NCBI RefSeq assembly: GCF_011881725.1
Contig: NZ_JAATUR010000007.1
Coordinates: 51,797-115,796, forward strand
Reading direction: 5' to 3'
Length of the DNA stretch: 64,000 bases
Origin: Escherichia coli
GTDB lineage: Bacteria > Pseudomonadota > Gammaproteobacteria > Enterobacterales > Enterobacteriaceae
Part shown: in pieces, positions 55,769 through 64,000 of the stretch
Numbering within the stretch: position 1 is the first letter of the stretch
Layout: every line of letters begins with the position of its first letter
Notes under the pieces: generated by a model
The model's input: the letters and a program-made list of their open reading frames with translations, nothing else
What the model was told of the DNA's origin: nothing
Database searches by the model: none
Translations under genes and position numbers: made by a program

Positions 55769-55955
55769 TTTTTACCTCGTTACGCGCGTCTGTGGCTTTG
55801 CCAACGGATACCTCCGCGTGCGCACGAGTGAACCAGTGCGTGGCAACTTCTTCCTCCACAGCATGACGGCCTTTAACAAACTCGCGCCGTGAACCGTCGG
55901 GAAGCGTGAGCACAAACGGGGTATGTACGTGTATTACTGCATTATTTTTTGCCAT
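55734..55955 (-). CDS. Small phage-associated protein (STY1053-like)
   Basis: Encodes 73 residues ([42 protein letters not shown]...). The N-terminal half has the pattern of small proteins found between the major capsid and adaptor genes in many enteric prophages; the tail is Lys/Glu/Ser-rich. Role unknown. Overlaps the next gene by 35 bases. Confidence 0.72.
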   Translation of the reverse strand: MAKNNAVIHVHTPFVLTLPDGSRREFVKGRHAVEEEVATHWFTRAHAEVSVGKATDARNEVKNAKESKSASGK

Positions 55956-55997
55956 CGGGTCATCCTTAATGGCCCCCGCCAGGGGGCCATGTGGCTG

Positions 55998-56939
55998 TTA
56001 AATGCCATCAACGTACGAAATGGTTTCTTTGTACACTGGCTCAACCGCACCCAGCTTGCCGTAGTAGGTCGCAATCTGATACAGACCACGATACTGGATA
56101 GGAACGCTCTGCAACGGCACCAGCGGATAGCGCACGTATTTCTTGTCGTTGGTGTACGCAACCATGCGATCCTTATCCCCCACACCACGGCCTTTCAGCC
56201 ATTTAACCGCGCGGATATTCAGCGGAACACCGTTCTGGTGATAGCTGATGGTGTTGGTCTGAAGATACGTCAACAGGGACTGGTTACCCGCAGATGAAAC
56301 GATGATGCTGGACAACAGAGCAAACTGCTCAGGCGGGATCAGCAAATCACGCGGAACCACAGAGTAACCGGAAGCGGCCCACGCATCAGACAGCACCTGG
56401 TTAATGCTTGCGCGGATTTCGTCCGGTGTTGAGGTTGCCCACGTTTTGGCAGCGTTGTTGACAGGAACACCGTTCAGGGTAACAAGGCCTTTCAGGTTTA
56501 ATGCGGAATCGCCAACATACACCTGTTCATCGTTATCCATCTGCCATTTCAGTTGCATCCCGTCATACTTCTGCGTATCAATCGGGCGTCCGACCTGCTG
56601 AGCAGCCTGCAATTCTATGACCGTCCAGCCAAGTTCCATCCCCCACAGGTTCAGCGGGTTACCGGATTTGCCGATATCCACGTTCACGCCAGCAATAGCG
56701 GTTGAGTCTTTGCCTACCCAGTTTTTGCCATTCGGATTTGCGCCAGTACCCGCAGCGGCGAAGCTGGTATTCGTCCAGCTGGAAATGTCATCTGCGATGG
56801 AGACATCTTCACGCAGTTGGATATCGCGGGTCCAGGTGTACCCCACCAGTGGCAGGTTCAGCGTCTGGTCTAGTCGTTCCAGCTCCCCGATGAGAAAGGC
56901 ACCAGAGCTGTCAACGGTTGCCTGATCAAAAGTAATCAT
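55998..56939 (-). CDS. Major capsid protein (DUF2184 family)
   Basis: Encodes 313 residues. Segments GYTWTRDIQLREDVSIADDISSWTN, ELGWTVIELQAAQQVGRPIDTQKYDGMQLKWQMDNDEQVYVGD and LLIPPEQFALLSS agree with DUF2184 capsid proteins of HK97 fold found in AP22-like myoviruses and related prophages. Placed directly after the cement protein gene. Confidence 0.88.
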   Translation of the reverse strand: MITFDQATVDSSGAFLIGELERLDQTLNLPLVGYTWTRDIQLREDVSIADDISSWTNTSFAAAGTGANPNGKNWVGKDSTAIAGVNVDIGKSGNPLNLWGMELGWTVIELQAAQQVGRPIDTQKYDGMQLKWQMDNDEQVYVGDSALNLKGLVTLNGVPVNNAAKTWATSTPDEIRASINQVLSDAWAASGYSVVPRDLLIPPEQFALLSSIIVSSAGNQSLLTYLQTNTISYHQNGVPLNIRAVKWLKGRGVGDKDRMVAYTNDKKYVRYPLVPLQSVPIQYRGLYQIATYYGKLGAVEPVYKETISYVDGI

Positions 56940-56950
56940 TCGTCTGTTCC

Positions 56951-57457
56951 TTAAATCTTCCAGGAAATTTCTGCATTGCCGTTAGCATCACCGGCACCTG
57001 TGAATTCAGCGTTGGTCAGCACCACGTTTTTGCCACTGACTGACGTGGCCATGAATCCACCCAGCGGCACTTTGATGGATCCATCAGTGGAGACGACAAC
57101 GTATACCGGGTCGCCTTTTTTGATGGTGCTGGCATCAAAATCAGAACCGAGATTAACGGTCACGTAGCCACGCTTCATGGCGTCGCCCGGGAAGTTCTTG
57201 CCACTCCCCACCTGGCGAACCATGTCCGGCTGCGACGTGGTCGGATAAGGGCGCACATAGATCCCCTTCACCTTGTCTGCGGTATCACCATCTGCCAGCG
57301 GTACGAAAAAACCGTCAGCATCGTATTTACCAGCCAGCCCATAGGCAGCAAAGGCGTTATCGGATTTAAGGACCACCGGTTCGACGGTTAAGTCCTGCGG
57401 GCGAGAGATAGCCCCGGCAATGCCAACAGGCATCCGGTACAGAAATACATTATTCAT
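56951..57457 (-). CDS. Capsid structural cement protein (Gp24-like)
   Basis: Encodes 168 residues: MNNVFLYRMPVGIAGAISRPQDLTVEP, VYVRPYPT-like IKGIYVRPYPTTSQPD, and KRGYVTVNLG. This pattern is found in cement/decoration proteins that sit between protease and major capsid genes. Confidence 0.8.
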   Translation of the reverse strand: MNNVFLYRMPVGIAGAISRPQDLTVEPVVLKSDNAFAAYGLAGKYDADGFFVPLADGDTADKVKGIYVRPYPTTSQPDMVRQVGSGKNFPGDAMKRGYVTVNLGSDFDASTIKKGDPVYVVVSTDGSIKVPLGGFMATSVSGKNVVLTNAEFTGAGDANGNAEISWKI

Positions 57458-57460
57458 TTT

Positions 57461-59527
57461 TTACCCTTTACGGTTTGCCCAGAATTCAGCGTTTTGTTTG
57501 TTCAGGGAAGCGATACTGGTCATGCCCATGTTTGGGCGCTGTGCATCGCCGGTGGTGGCGCGGGTGTTTCGCCCTTTGGCAATCTCAGACACGGCATTAA
57601 ACGCCATGTTGACCGATTGTTTCGGTAATTTGCGGATATCCGCATCACCGACTATCTGGCGAACCAGCGTTTTATCTGCGGAAGCCAGAACCTCGCGTTT
57701 GAACGCGGTCGGTTTCATCTTACGGCTCAGATCGATACCCGGAACGATAACTTCGGCACGCCAGGCTGAGTCACCAGTAATCGTGGTTTCCTCTTCATCG
57801 TCCTCGCCGTCACCGGTCGGATTATCGTCAGGCTTATTGTCGTTATCGCCCGTCGCATTTCCTTCCAGCTTAGCCAGCAGGGCTTTGAGCAAGGTTTTGA
57901 TATCGTCCTCGCCGTCGCCGGTTGGCTCTCCGCCCATTTCCGGCTTTTTGTCCGGCAATGGTTGTTGCGGTGAAAGGTTAATGTTGAGGTTAACGCCGCT
58001 CGGCAGATCCCCTTCATCGCCAGTTACCGCCGCTGGCGCAGAGTCCAGCAGTTCGTTCATGGTGTCAGCGTCACCCGTTTTGATGGCCGTGCGCATGCGG
58101 GTCCACCAGCTTTTCTTTTGATTTGCCATTGTGTCTCTGTCTCCAATTGCACAACGATTTCCGGCTCTGCCTTTAGGGACAAGAGCCACATGGTTTCCGG
58201 TAATATCGACCTGCTCGGCTTTACCTGGCTCGGTCTGCTCGTACTCCGCGTCATAGCCACACGACACTTCGCGCAGGCCATCTTCGATAAGCTGAATGGC
58301 GCTTTCGTCTTTGACGATAAGGTCAGCCAGCATCAAATCAGACTGTTCACCCGTCCCGCGCCGGACATTCTGAAGATGCCCGACAGCAAGCTCTTTCCAG
58401 TTCTCTGGATTCACCAGCCGCACATCCCCGTTTTCATCCTCGGGATGCAACACCGTGATACTCATTCCTTCGAATGAGGCAAGCGTGGCGGGATGGAATA
58501 CCTGCTCAGGAGAACGCGTGACGACTATCTCACCGAGCTTGTCGGGTTTGAGGTTTGGCAGGTCATCAGCACCATAGAGCTGCTTACCTGTTCGTCCTAT
58601 CGGCACGTCTTTGCACAGCAGCGAGCCGTCAGCCAGCTGATAGCGGGTTTCCCCCAGCCGGGTATTGAAAAAATACCTGATGCCTTTTGTATACGCCGCG
58701 TCGCGGGTTCCTTTTGCGGTACTCAACATTTGTTCCTGTTGAGAATGTATGACTGACGAAAAGAAAGTAACGCCTTTGTCTGTCGGGATGTGATCAAACA
58801 GTCCGCCACCGGAAACAGGGGTCAGTAATCCGGCGTTTGTTAATTGTTCCACTTCATTAGCGGTGAATAAGCCTCTTAAGTAATTTCGTCCACCGATGTC
58901 ATAAAGCCGTTCCTTGGTGGACAGCAGTTCGTTAAGGCCAATACCATTGCCTGCGGCAAATGAATGACCAATTCGGTTTGTTGCTATTCTGGCGACATTA
59001 TCAGGTAAAGGATGAAATCCATTGGCAGTAAGTGTTTCATTCGCACGTTTCAGTGAAGTATTTTTCGTTTTCACCGGATTTCCGCGCTTCCACAATAAAG
59101 CCCAGGATTTCATAGCGTTACTGTCAAGTTTTCCGGGCTCAGGCTGCGTGGAGCGCTGGTGTGCTTCCGGCGGATTCTGTACTTCTTTTCCACGCTGCCC
59201 TTCGATGGCTTTTTTTAGTGCGGTGCGAAGCCTTTTTTCCGCTGCTGCACGTTCCTCGTCACCTTTTCGCCTTTCAGCAACAGCAGGATCCTGCCTCACC
59301 GTTTTTTCTTTCAGTCGTTCCTGAATTACCTGCTGTGGTGGACTTTGTGGGCCGGAAAAATCCTTCCCGATCTCCCCAATCTTCTTACCGTTGAACGTCC
59401 CCCCCATGCCAGCCCTGATTTCTCCATTCTCATCAATTTTTACCGGGCGTCCCTCATGGTATGGCCCGTTTGGCCTGACGGTGATCCAGCGGTCTGAGTC
59501 AGCGTTAAAAACCCTGATGCGAATCAT
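57461..59527 (-). CDS. Head maturation protease (DUF2213) with long N-terminal extension
   Basis: Encodes 688 residues. Region about 1-65 (IRVFNADSDRWITVRPNGPYHEGRPVKIDENGEIRAGMGGTFNGK) is a domain also seen in other phage head proteins. Residues 66-270 are charged and partly helical, with no firm assignment. The DUF2213 protease follows at about 290-465 (RYFFNTRLGETRYQLADGSLL, VSCGYDAEYEQTEPGKAEQVDITGNHVALVPKGRAG). A long acidic Asp/Gly/Asn-rich scaffold-like stretch (about 500-600) and a C-terminal helix complete it. Stand-alone DUF2213 proteins are often 350-450 aa, so this looks like a fusion of a further head protein to protease plus scaffold. Confidence 0.82.
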   Translation of the reverse strand: MIRIRVFNADSDRWITVRPNGPYHEGRPVKIDENGEIRAGMGGTFNGKKIGEIGKDFSGPQSPPQQVIQERLKEKTVRQDPAVAERRKGDEERAAAEKRLRTALKKAIEGQRGKEVQNPPEAHQRSTQPEPGKLDSNAMKSWALLWKRGNPVKTKNTSLKRANETLTANGFHPLPDNVARIATNRIGHSFAAGNGIGLNELLSTKERLYDIGGRNYLRGLFTANEVEQLTNAGLLTPVSGGGLFDHIPTDKGVTFFSSVIHSQQEQMLSTAKGTRDAAYTKGIRYFFNTRLGETRYQLADGSLLCKDVPIGRTGKQLYGADDLPNLKPDKLGEIVVTRSPEQVFHPATLASFEGMSITVLHPEDENGDVRLVNPENWKELAVGHLQNVRRGTGEQSDLMLADLIVKDESAIQLIEDGLREVSCGYDAEYEQTEPGKAEQVDITGNHVALVPKGRAGNRCAIGDRDTMANQKKSWWTRMRTAIKTGDADTMNELLDSAPAAVTGDEGDLPSGVNLNINLSPQQPLPDKKPEMGGEPTGDGEDDIKTLLKALLAKLEGNATGDNDNKPDDNPTGDGEDDEEETTITGDSAWRAEVIVPGIDLSRKMKPTAFKREVLASADKTLVRQIVGDADIRKLPKQSVNMAFNAVSEIAKGRNTRATTGDAQRPNMGMTSIASLNKQNAEFWANRKG

Positions 59528-60291
59528 TTGAATACACCTTCATTAAAAACGATTTCTTTGTAACAGCGGCAGTTCGGCAGCTCACCAGCGTGGCCGGTCA
59601 TGCCGTCAAGCGTTGGAGGTCGTCCCCATTCGACAAATTTACCTTCCATCTCCCGATGAGAATGCCTGACGTCGCCATCTTCGGCTGTACGCCAGATATA
59701 ACCATTCGAGCCGATTGACAGCGCACGCGCCTGATCCAGCGCGCCGGTTGCACGTCCAAGTTCAGTACGGGCGATAAGGTTCGCTCGTGAGCGTGACACG
59801 TCACCGGACGCAGCTATCTCTTTCGCGAATGGCTCAGCGCGGCCACCAGACACAACGGCCTCGATGGCCTTGTTCTGAATGTCATACACCCGATCGGCGG
59901 CCTCAAGAGGCAGTGACTTGATGTACTTAATTTGCTCGGCGACGATGGATTTCATCACCTGGCCTACCGGGGCGCGGTCGACCATGTTGCGCAGCTCTGA
60001 ACTGATGTTCCGGCTGTGTTGACGCCACTGCTTTTCATTCTGGCGCGCTATGTCTGCGGTGAAGTTCTCAGCTACCTTCGTCGCCCAGGGGGTGATGATT
60101 TCACTGTAGCGTTCCAGCGCCTCAATAATTTCCGTGATACTGTCATTTGAACCATCGTAGCGACCATTTACGATGTCCCCGACCGCCCGCGCTATCTGCC
60201 GTAGGCTCGTTCGATATCGGATTTCCGCCTGGCGACTCTGGCGGTTTGTCGCCAAGTTCGCCGATGCCTGGCGGCGCTTCGTCTTCGGCAT
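59524..60291 (-). CDS. Minor head / head morphogenesis protein (SPP1 gp7, Mu F-like)
   Basis: Encodes 255 residues. The C-terminal F-domain is clear: RANLIARTELGRATGALDQARA, WRTAEDGDVRHSHREMEGKFVEW and GELPNCRCYKEIV, including the conserved His and Cys residues. It overlaps the portal gene by 149 bases in a different frame, unusually long; the N-terminal residues encoded there (RQAEIRYRTSLRQIARAVGDIV) still look like family sequence, so the overlap seems real. Confidence 0.85.
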   Translation of the reverse strand: MPKTKRRQASANLATNRQSRQAEIRYRTSLRQIARAVGDIVNGRYDGSNDSITEIIEALERYSEIITPWATKVAENFTADIARQNEKQWRQHSRNISSELRNMVDRAPVGQVMKSIVAEQIKYIKSLPLEAADRVYDIQNKAIEAVVSGGRAEPFAKEIAASGDVSRSRANLIARTELGRATGALDQARALSIGSNGYIWRTAEDGDVRHSHREMEGKFVEWGRPPTLDGMTGHAGELPNCRCYKEIVFNEGVFK

Positions 60292-61609
60292 TCTCTATGT
60301 CCTCGTCGGTAATGGATGCCCCGATGCCGGTTACGTCAGAATTTTCGCGCAAATCGGTCATAGCGGCTTTCAGTGTCATCAGACCATCACCCAGCGCCGT
60401 ACTGATTGCGTTAGTAGTGTTTAACGCCACCGTTGAGCGATCGACATCAGACATTTGCCAGAGCGGGTTAAACTCAAACGTGAAATCGTCCGGCAGCGGC
60501 TTGCCAAGCTCCGAACGATGCATGATGTCCAGTATCCGACGCATCGGCATCCGTAAGCGGCGTTCCTGCAACGAGCTCACCCGGTCGTAATAGTTGGCGA
60601 GGTCTGCGTCACCGGTAGAGAAGCCTTTCGGGGACTGCCCGAAAAGGCGCACCAGCGGGATACCAACGGCACCGCTTATCTGCTCAGCGAACTGCGAAAG
60701 GATGTCATCCAGACCACTGAAGCTGTACTGATGGGTTTCAAACTTATCCCGCGAGTCCATGAGAGTCATGCCTTCATTGCTCTGGAACTGTCGAATCAGG
60801 TCAATATTCTTCAGCAACGCTTCATACGCAGGACCACCAAGTGCGATAAGCTCGCGTAGCTTCTCCACGCTGTAGGTACGCAAATGCGCTTTGTAGACCA
60901 GCTGCGCCGCGCCGACAGTAGCGCTGTCGAACGCGGTAAGACGATCCCAGATACGCTCTACAACCGACATTCCCCATTCGTTCTCGGTCATCTTCTGCTG
61001 GAATGGCAGCGTCACCCCGTCGAAGCGAATCAGGCGGCTGTGATGGATGCGCCAGGCCGGGATGCCCGTTGCAGTGGTCACCACGTCGTAAAACTCAGGT
61101 TTGCCGAGATCTGGCCCCATATCTTTAATGCGGCGGGTCAGCACCGGGTTAATCATCCAGCGGTCGAGCGGGAGAATGCCCTTAAACTTGCCTTCTCCAA
61201 TGGTTTCGAGCCGCAACGGGGTCATTGGTGCCTGCCCCTCAATCATGATGAAGCCAACCGCGCCGCCGTAGAGACGCGACCATTTCAGCACGTCGTTCAG
61301 CGCATCCCAGATCTGCAACTCATCAAGTTGTGATTCAAGAATGCCGCGATCTTTTGCATCAATTTCCGAAGTGATGCGAATGCCTTTGCGGGTCATATCA
61401 TCCGGGATAGCGTCGACCGCTTCGCCGATGATCCAGGACGAACGATAGGACCATTCCACCAGCATGCGGTTGCGGCTGGTGAAGTTAGCCCGGTAGGTCG
61501 ATGCTGAGTGCTGGTTAGGCGTCTGCATCCCCACGCGGGCGACAAAGTTCTCATAGCCATCAGCGGTGGCCTGTGCCGTTCGCCGCGTGGCTTGTTTGTT
61601 TCGTGCCAT
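60143..61609 (-). CDS. Portal protein (DUF1073 family)
   Basis: Encodes 488 residues. Features SYRSSWIIGEAVDAIPDDMTRKGI, FIMIEGQAPMTPLRLETIGEGK, GIPLVRLFGQSPKGFSTGDADLANYYDRV fit the anti-CBASS Acb1-like/DUF1073 portal family. The last 50 residues (EDEAPPGIGELGDKPPESPGGN and on) are low-complexity and lie in the overlap with the minor head gene. It forms the dodecameric DNA gate. Starts one base into the end of the terminase gene. Confidence 0.9.
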   Translation of the reverse strand: MARNKQATRRTAQATADGYENFVARVGMQTPNQHSASTYRANFTSRNRMLVEWSYRSSWIIGEAVDAIPDDMTRKGIRITSEIDAKDRGILESQLDELQIWDALNDVLKWSRLYGGAVGFIMIEGQAPMTPLRLETIGEGKFKGILPLDRWMINPVLTRRIKDMGPDLGKPEFYDVVTTATGIPAWRIHHSRLIRFDGVTLPFQQKMTENEWGMSVVERIWDRLTAFDSATVGAAQLVYKAHLRTYSVEKLRELIALGGPAYEALLKNIDLIRQFQSNEGMTLMDSRDKFETHQYSFSGLDDILSQFAEQISGAVGIPLVRLFGQSPKGFSTGDADLANYYDRVSSLQERRLRMPMRRILDIMHRSELGKPLPDDFTFEFNPLWQMSDVDRSTVALNTTNAISTALGDGLMTLKAAMTDLRENSDVTGIGASITDEDIENAEDEAPPGIGELGDKPPESPGGNPISNEPTADSAGGRGHRKWSLRWFK

Positions 61610-63231
61610 CAGGCCTGTCTCCCTAGCAGCTCCCAGATGTTCAGGGCTGAATTCATTGGCGCGTAGCTGATCATCACCGAGTCGGCAAGGTTTGGCGACC
61701 GGGTTCCATCAGGCTGTTTATCAATAACGATTTTTCCCACACCATTAATGGAATAGGTCGGCTGCGAAAGCTCGATGATGAGTTTATCTTTGAGTGCCAT
61801 GCTACTGCTGATTGAGATGATTTCGTCCGGGTTGTAATCCATACCTTCAACCACGGCGCGCCAGGTATTCTGAAAAAGTTTACGTAACCGCCACCAGCTC
61901 TGGGCTTTGGCGTTAGCGAAGAAGTCCTTGTTCAGACGTGCGGCTTGCCCGTTGTCCCCGCGAACAGCTTCATCATCCGGATCAAATACCGCGCCACTAC
62001 CTCGAAACGGTGTTGCGAGTATTGACGGTCGGCGCGCAGCGTTACGCAGTTCGTTGATAGCGCGTGCATCGCCGCGAACGCCAGCGCCCAGCCCGTCCTC
62101 GTCAAAGCGAAACTCTTCGAGGTTGTCCTGTTCGCAAAAGCCGAAAACCTTCTCGACGGACTGATAAATGTCGCTGCCCACACCGGACCATTCCCGCACA
62201 TTCTCCAGGAGGAAGCCATGACGGGTGGAAAAGGCATTTTTGTCCCTGCCTTCGTCGGCGACATCCATCGCGCCAAGTCGTTTGCCTGTTGGCTGGATCC
62301 CCAGTTTGATATGTGCATCAACGGCAGCCTGTACCCATTCGGATGGAATCAGGACGCCTTCCGCTGATGCGCTGTAGTTCAGATCAAGTTCCTGTGCCAC
62401 CACCACCGGATTATCGATTTTCTCGCATTCCCTGCGATACCACTCTTCATCCTTGCGAGGATCATCCCGCCAGTGGAATGTGAATACCGGTATCTTCCCG
62501 CCATGACGCTTCTGAGCGAACGGGTTAGCCATGCCGTTAACTGAACTCAGGTCGATACGGCAACGCGTCGTTTGTGACAACGCCGCATCAATCAGCAGAG
62601 GACGCTGAAGGAATGCAGCCTCATCAACCAGATAAAGCGTGGTACGGTCACCACGACCAATATTATCGCCAGCCTCGCCTTTGATGACCGCGCCAGTATC
62701 GGGAAACTCAACACGCATATATGGCGCGTGCTTCTTCTCGCTCCACGAACCGCGAAACTCTACAGGTAGCGTTTCCACGAACTTGCGTGCCTTCCAGAAC
62801 AATGCTTTCGGGTCACCGGTGCTGTCGACGTATTCCTCTTTACGGGAGCCGAAACCGATAACCATTTCTTTGTTGAAGAGACAAAGCGAGCAGGCCAGTC
62901 CGATCGCGGTCCAACTGAGCCCCATTTCACGGGATTTTTCGGTAATACCATTCTCCCGATTGCCCCAGCGTTCCATAATCCAGTGGATCCACTCCTCCTG
63001 CTTAGGGAAGAGTAAAAACGGAATGGTCACCGGCAGGCCATAATCAATATTACGCGGGTCCGTTGTCATGCCCCAGTCGATGATGAACTGAGCCGGATTG
63101 GTTCGGTAAAACTGTTTTAGTGCAGGCAATATTTCAGGATTCTGGCGAATGCGCTGTAGGCGTTCCATCCGCCATTCAAAAACCATCTGGTAATCAGGAT
63201 GTTTAAAATCGAAGGGGAATGGTAACGGCAT
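61609..63231 (-). CDS. Terminase large subunit
   Basis: Encodes 540 residues. ATPase N-terminal half with a Walker A-like segment [17 protein letters not shown] near residue 97 (no canonical GKS), Walker [10 protein letters not shown] near 197, and the nuclease half with [14 protein letters not shown] (Asp ligands) near 320 and [13 protein letters not shown] near 375. Packages DNA into the prohead. Three bases separate it from the small subunit. Confidence 0.92.
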   Translation of the reverse strand: MPLPFPFDFKHPDYQMVFEWRMERLQRIRQNPEILPALKQFYRTNPAQFIIDWGMTTDPRNIDYGLPVTIPFLLFPKQEEWIHWIMERWGNRENGITEKSREMGLSWTAIGLACSLCLFNKEMVIGFGSRKEEYVDSTGDPKALFWKARKFVETLPVEFRGSWSEKKHAPYMRVEFPDTGAVIKGEAGDNIGRGDRTTLYLVDEAAFLQRPLLIDAALSQTTRCRIDLSSVNGMANPFAQKRHGGKIPVFTFHWRDDPRKDEEWYRRECEKIDNPVVVAQELDLNYSASAEGVLIPSEWVQAAVDAHIKLGIQPTGKRLGAMDVADEGRDKNAFSTRHGFLLENVREWSGVGSDIYQSVEKVFGFCEQDNLEEFRFDEDGLGAGVRGDARAINELRNAARRPSILATPFRGSGAVFDPDDEAVRGDNGQAARLNKDFFANAKAQSWWRLRKLFQNTWRAVVEGMDYNPDEIISISSSMALKDKLIIELSQPTYSINGVGKIVIDKQPDGTRSPNLADSVMISYAPMNSALNIWELLGRQA

Positions 63232-63233
63232 AC

Positions 63234-63788
63234 TTAGCCCATCATTTTTTTATACGCTTCTGCAGCCTGCTCCGGCGTTAAGTTGGTAATTTCTGTTCTG
63301 ACTGGTCCTCCGTCAGCACCAGTCACTTCATTTTTGACATTGTCTTTAAACGCCTGAACAGAAACATGACGCCCGAGCAACTCAAGGTTTTTAACCTTAT
63401 CAGGCCATTTGATTTTCTTCAGGAGAGCAGCACTATCTGCTGATGCCATCTCGACGACATCCATACCCGATAGAGTCGTTCTCCATACTTTGGGCCAGTC
63501 TTTAATCGGCTTCAGTTCGCCATTGGCAAGCAGAATGTCAAGCACGTCCATCTGATCGATTTCAGTCAGCCGTCGCAATACATAGGCAGCGTCTATACCT
63601 ACCTCTTCATTGCGTTCAGCCTTTAGCTCAGCAATGCGATCTGCTATGTCAGGTTTTGACAGGTTCTCGCTACCAGTGGCGCGAGCAGTTTTCTCGCTGT
63701 AACCCGCCCTGATAGCTGCCTGAGTGGCGTTTAAATCTTTCAGGTACTCACGGGCAAACAGCTCTTGTTTGTCTGTGAGCTTTGCCAT
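63234..63788 (-). CDS. Terminase small subunit (Terminase_2 family)
   Basis: Encodes 184 residues. N-terminal helix-turn-helix [38 protein letters not shown] is the hallmark of this family and recognises the packaging site. First gene seen of the late operon. Confidence 0.92.
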   Translation of the reverse strand: MAKLTDKQELFAREYLKDLNATQAAIRAGYSEKTARATGSENLSKPDIADRIAELKAERNEEVGIDAAYVLRRLTEIDQMDVLDILLANGELKPIKDWPKVWRTTLSGMDVVEMASADSAALLKKIKWPDKVKNLELLGRHVSVQAFKDNVKNEVTGADGGPVRTEITNLTPEQAAEAYKKMMG

Positions 63789-64000
63789 TGTTGGCTCCGT
63801 TTATCCGTTAAAAGGGATATCAGTTAAGTTATCCCGTGTAGGGTATAAGCCATTGTCGAGACCACTCATTGAATGGCCTCTGCAATAACCGATGTCTTTC
63901 CATCAGTCCGCCACCACAAAGAATCTTTTTTGCCATAAGGCAGGAGGTTCATCTTTCAGTGGCTGCCAGTGTTATTTCCCCACTTACTGGCTTGGGTTGT
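63789..64000. other. Prophage sequence upstream of small terminase, no gene assigned
   Basis: 212 bases. Short minus-strand frames of about 25-30 codons exist but none is recognisable. It may contain the packaging site or the end of a lysis-region gene that extends past the window. Confidence 0.5.

Noticed and set aside
61609..63231. Lack of a canonical GKS Walker A in the large terminase as a sign of inactivation
   Set aside because: Large terminases of this family often have variant Walker A segments of the SREMGLS type, and the Walker B and nuclease motifs are intact.
1..64000. CRISPR arrays and insertion sequences
   Set aside because: No regularly spaced direct repeats and no transposase reading frames or terminal inverted repeats were seen on either strand.

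Overview
The window is a chromosomal segment of Escherichia. Gene content and order follow the E. coli yedA-dcm-hchA-shiA-amn-cob-yeeX-dacD region, and the proteins match K-12 versions (compared from memory) at roughly 95-98 percent. Scattered substitutions in Dcm, HchA, Vsr and CobU suggest a lineage some distance from K-12, such as a deep-branching E. coli phylogroup or a cryptic Escherichia clade. I cannot assign it further.

Layout. (1) 1-7.5 kb: the end of yedA, vsr and dcm (cytosine methylation and mismatch repair), yedJ, yedR, the sRNA RseX, an intact yedS-type porin (a pseudogene in K-12), a small UspA-like gene and hchA. (2) 7.7-17.9 kb: an island-prone tRNA cluster with four tRNA-Asn genes and one tRNA-Ser. 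Between them lie an A+T-rich family 9 glycosyltransferase, mtfA, shiA, amn, yeeO, cbl and nac. Relative to remembered K-12 order, the asn tRNA-mtfA-serU block is flipped, hprSR to yodB are absent, and yeeN is missing. (3) 17.9-22.3 kb: ldtA and cobT-cobS-cobU. A cobalamin riboswitch follows, reading through relics of a deleted cbi (de novo B12) operon, including a truncated cbiG. (4) 22.3-37.7 kb: a Salmonella-type pocR-pduF-pduABCDEGHJKL-'O-PQSTUV locus for B12-dependent 1,2-propanediol use in a bacterial microcompartment. A clean deletion fuses the end of pduL to the last third of pduO, removing pduM and pduN; pduW and pduX are also absent. (5) 37.8-41.5 kb: yeeX, yeeA, sbmC (with a LexA box) and dacD. 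(6) 41.6-64 kb: a contractile-tailed prophage inserted in codon 17 of sbcB (exonuclease I). Its late genes run on the minus strand from small terminase (63.8 kb) to tail fibre (42 kb).

How the parts relate. The riboswitch, cobUST, pocR and pdu genes are the remains of a combined B12 synthesis and propanediol regulon. Here B12 must be salvaged (cobUST) and the compartment has lost its vertex protein gene, so the pathway looks as if it is decaying. The prophage carries a -1 frameshift site in its tail assembly chaperone gene, a small cargo cassette bounded by hairpins between the baseplate spike and hub genes, and an inverted relic of a second tail-fibre assembly gene, which points to a former invertible fibre module. 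The rest of the prophage, including any integrase, repressor and lysis genes, and the rest of sbcB lie beyond the window.
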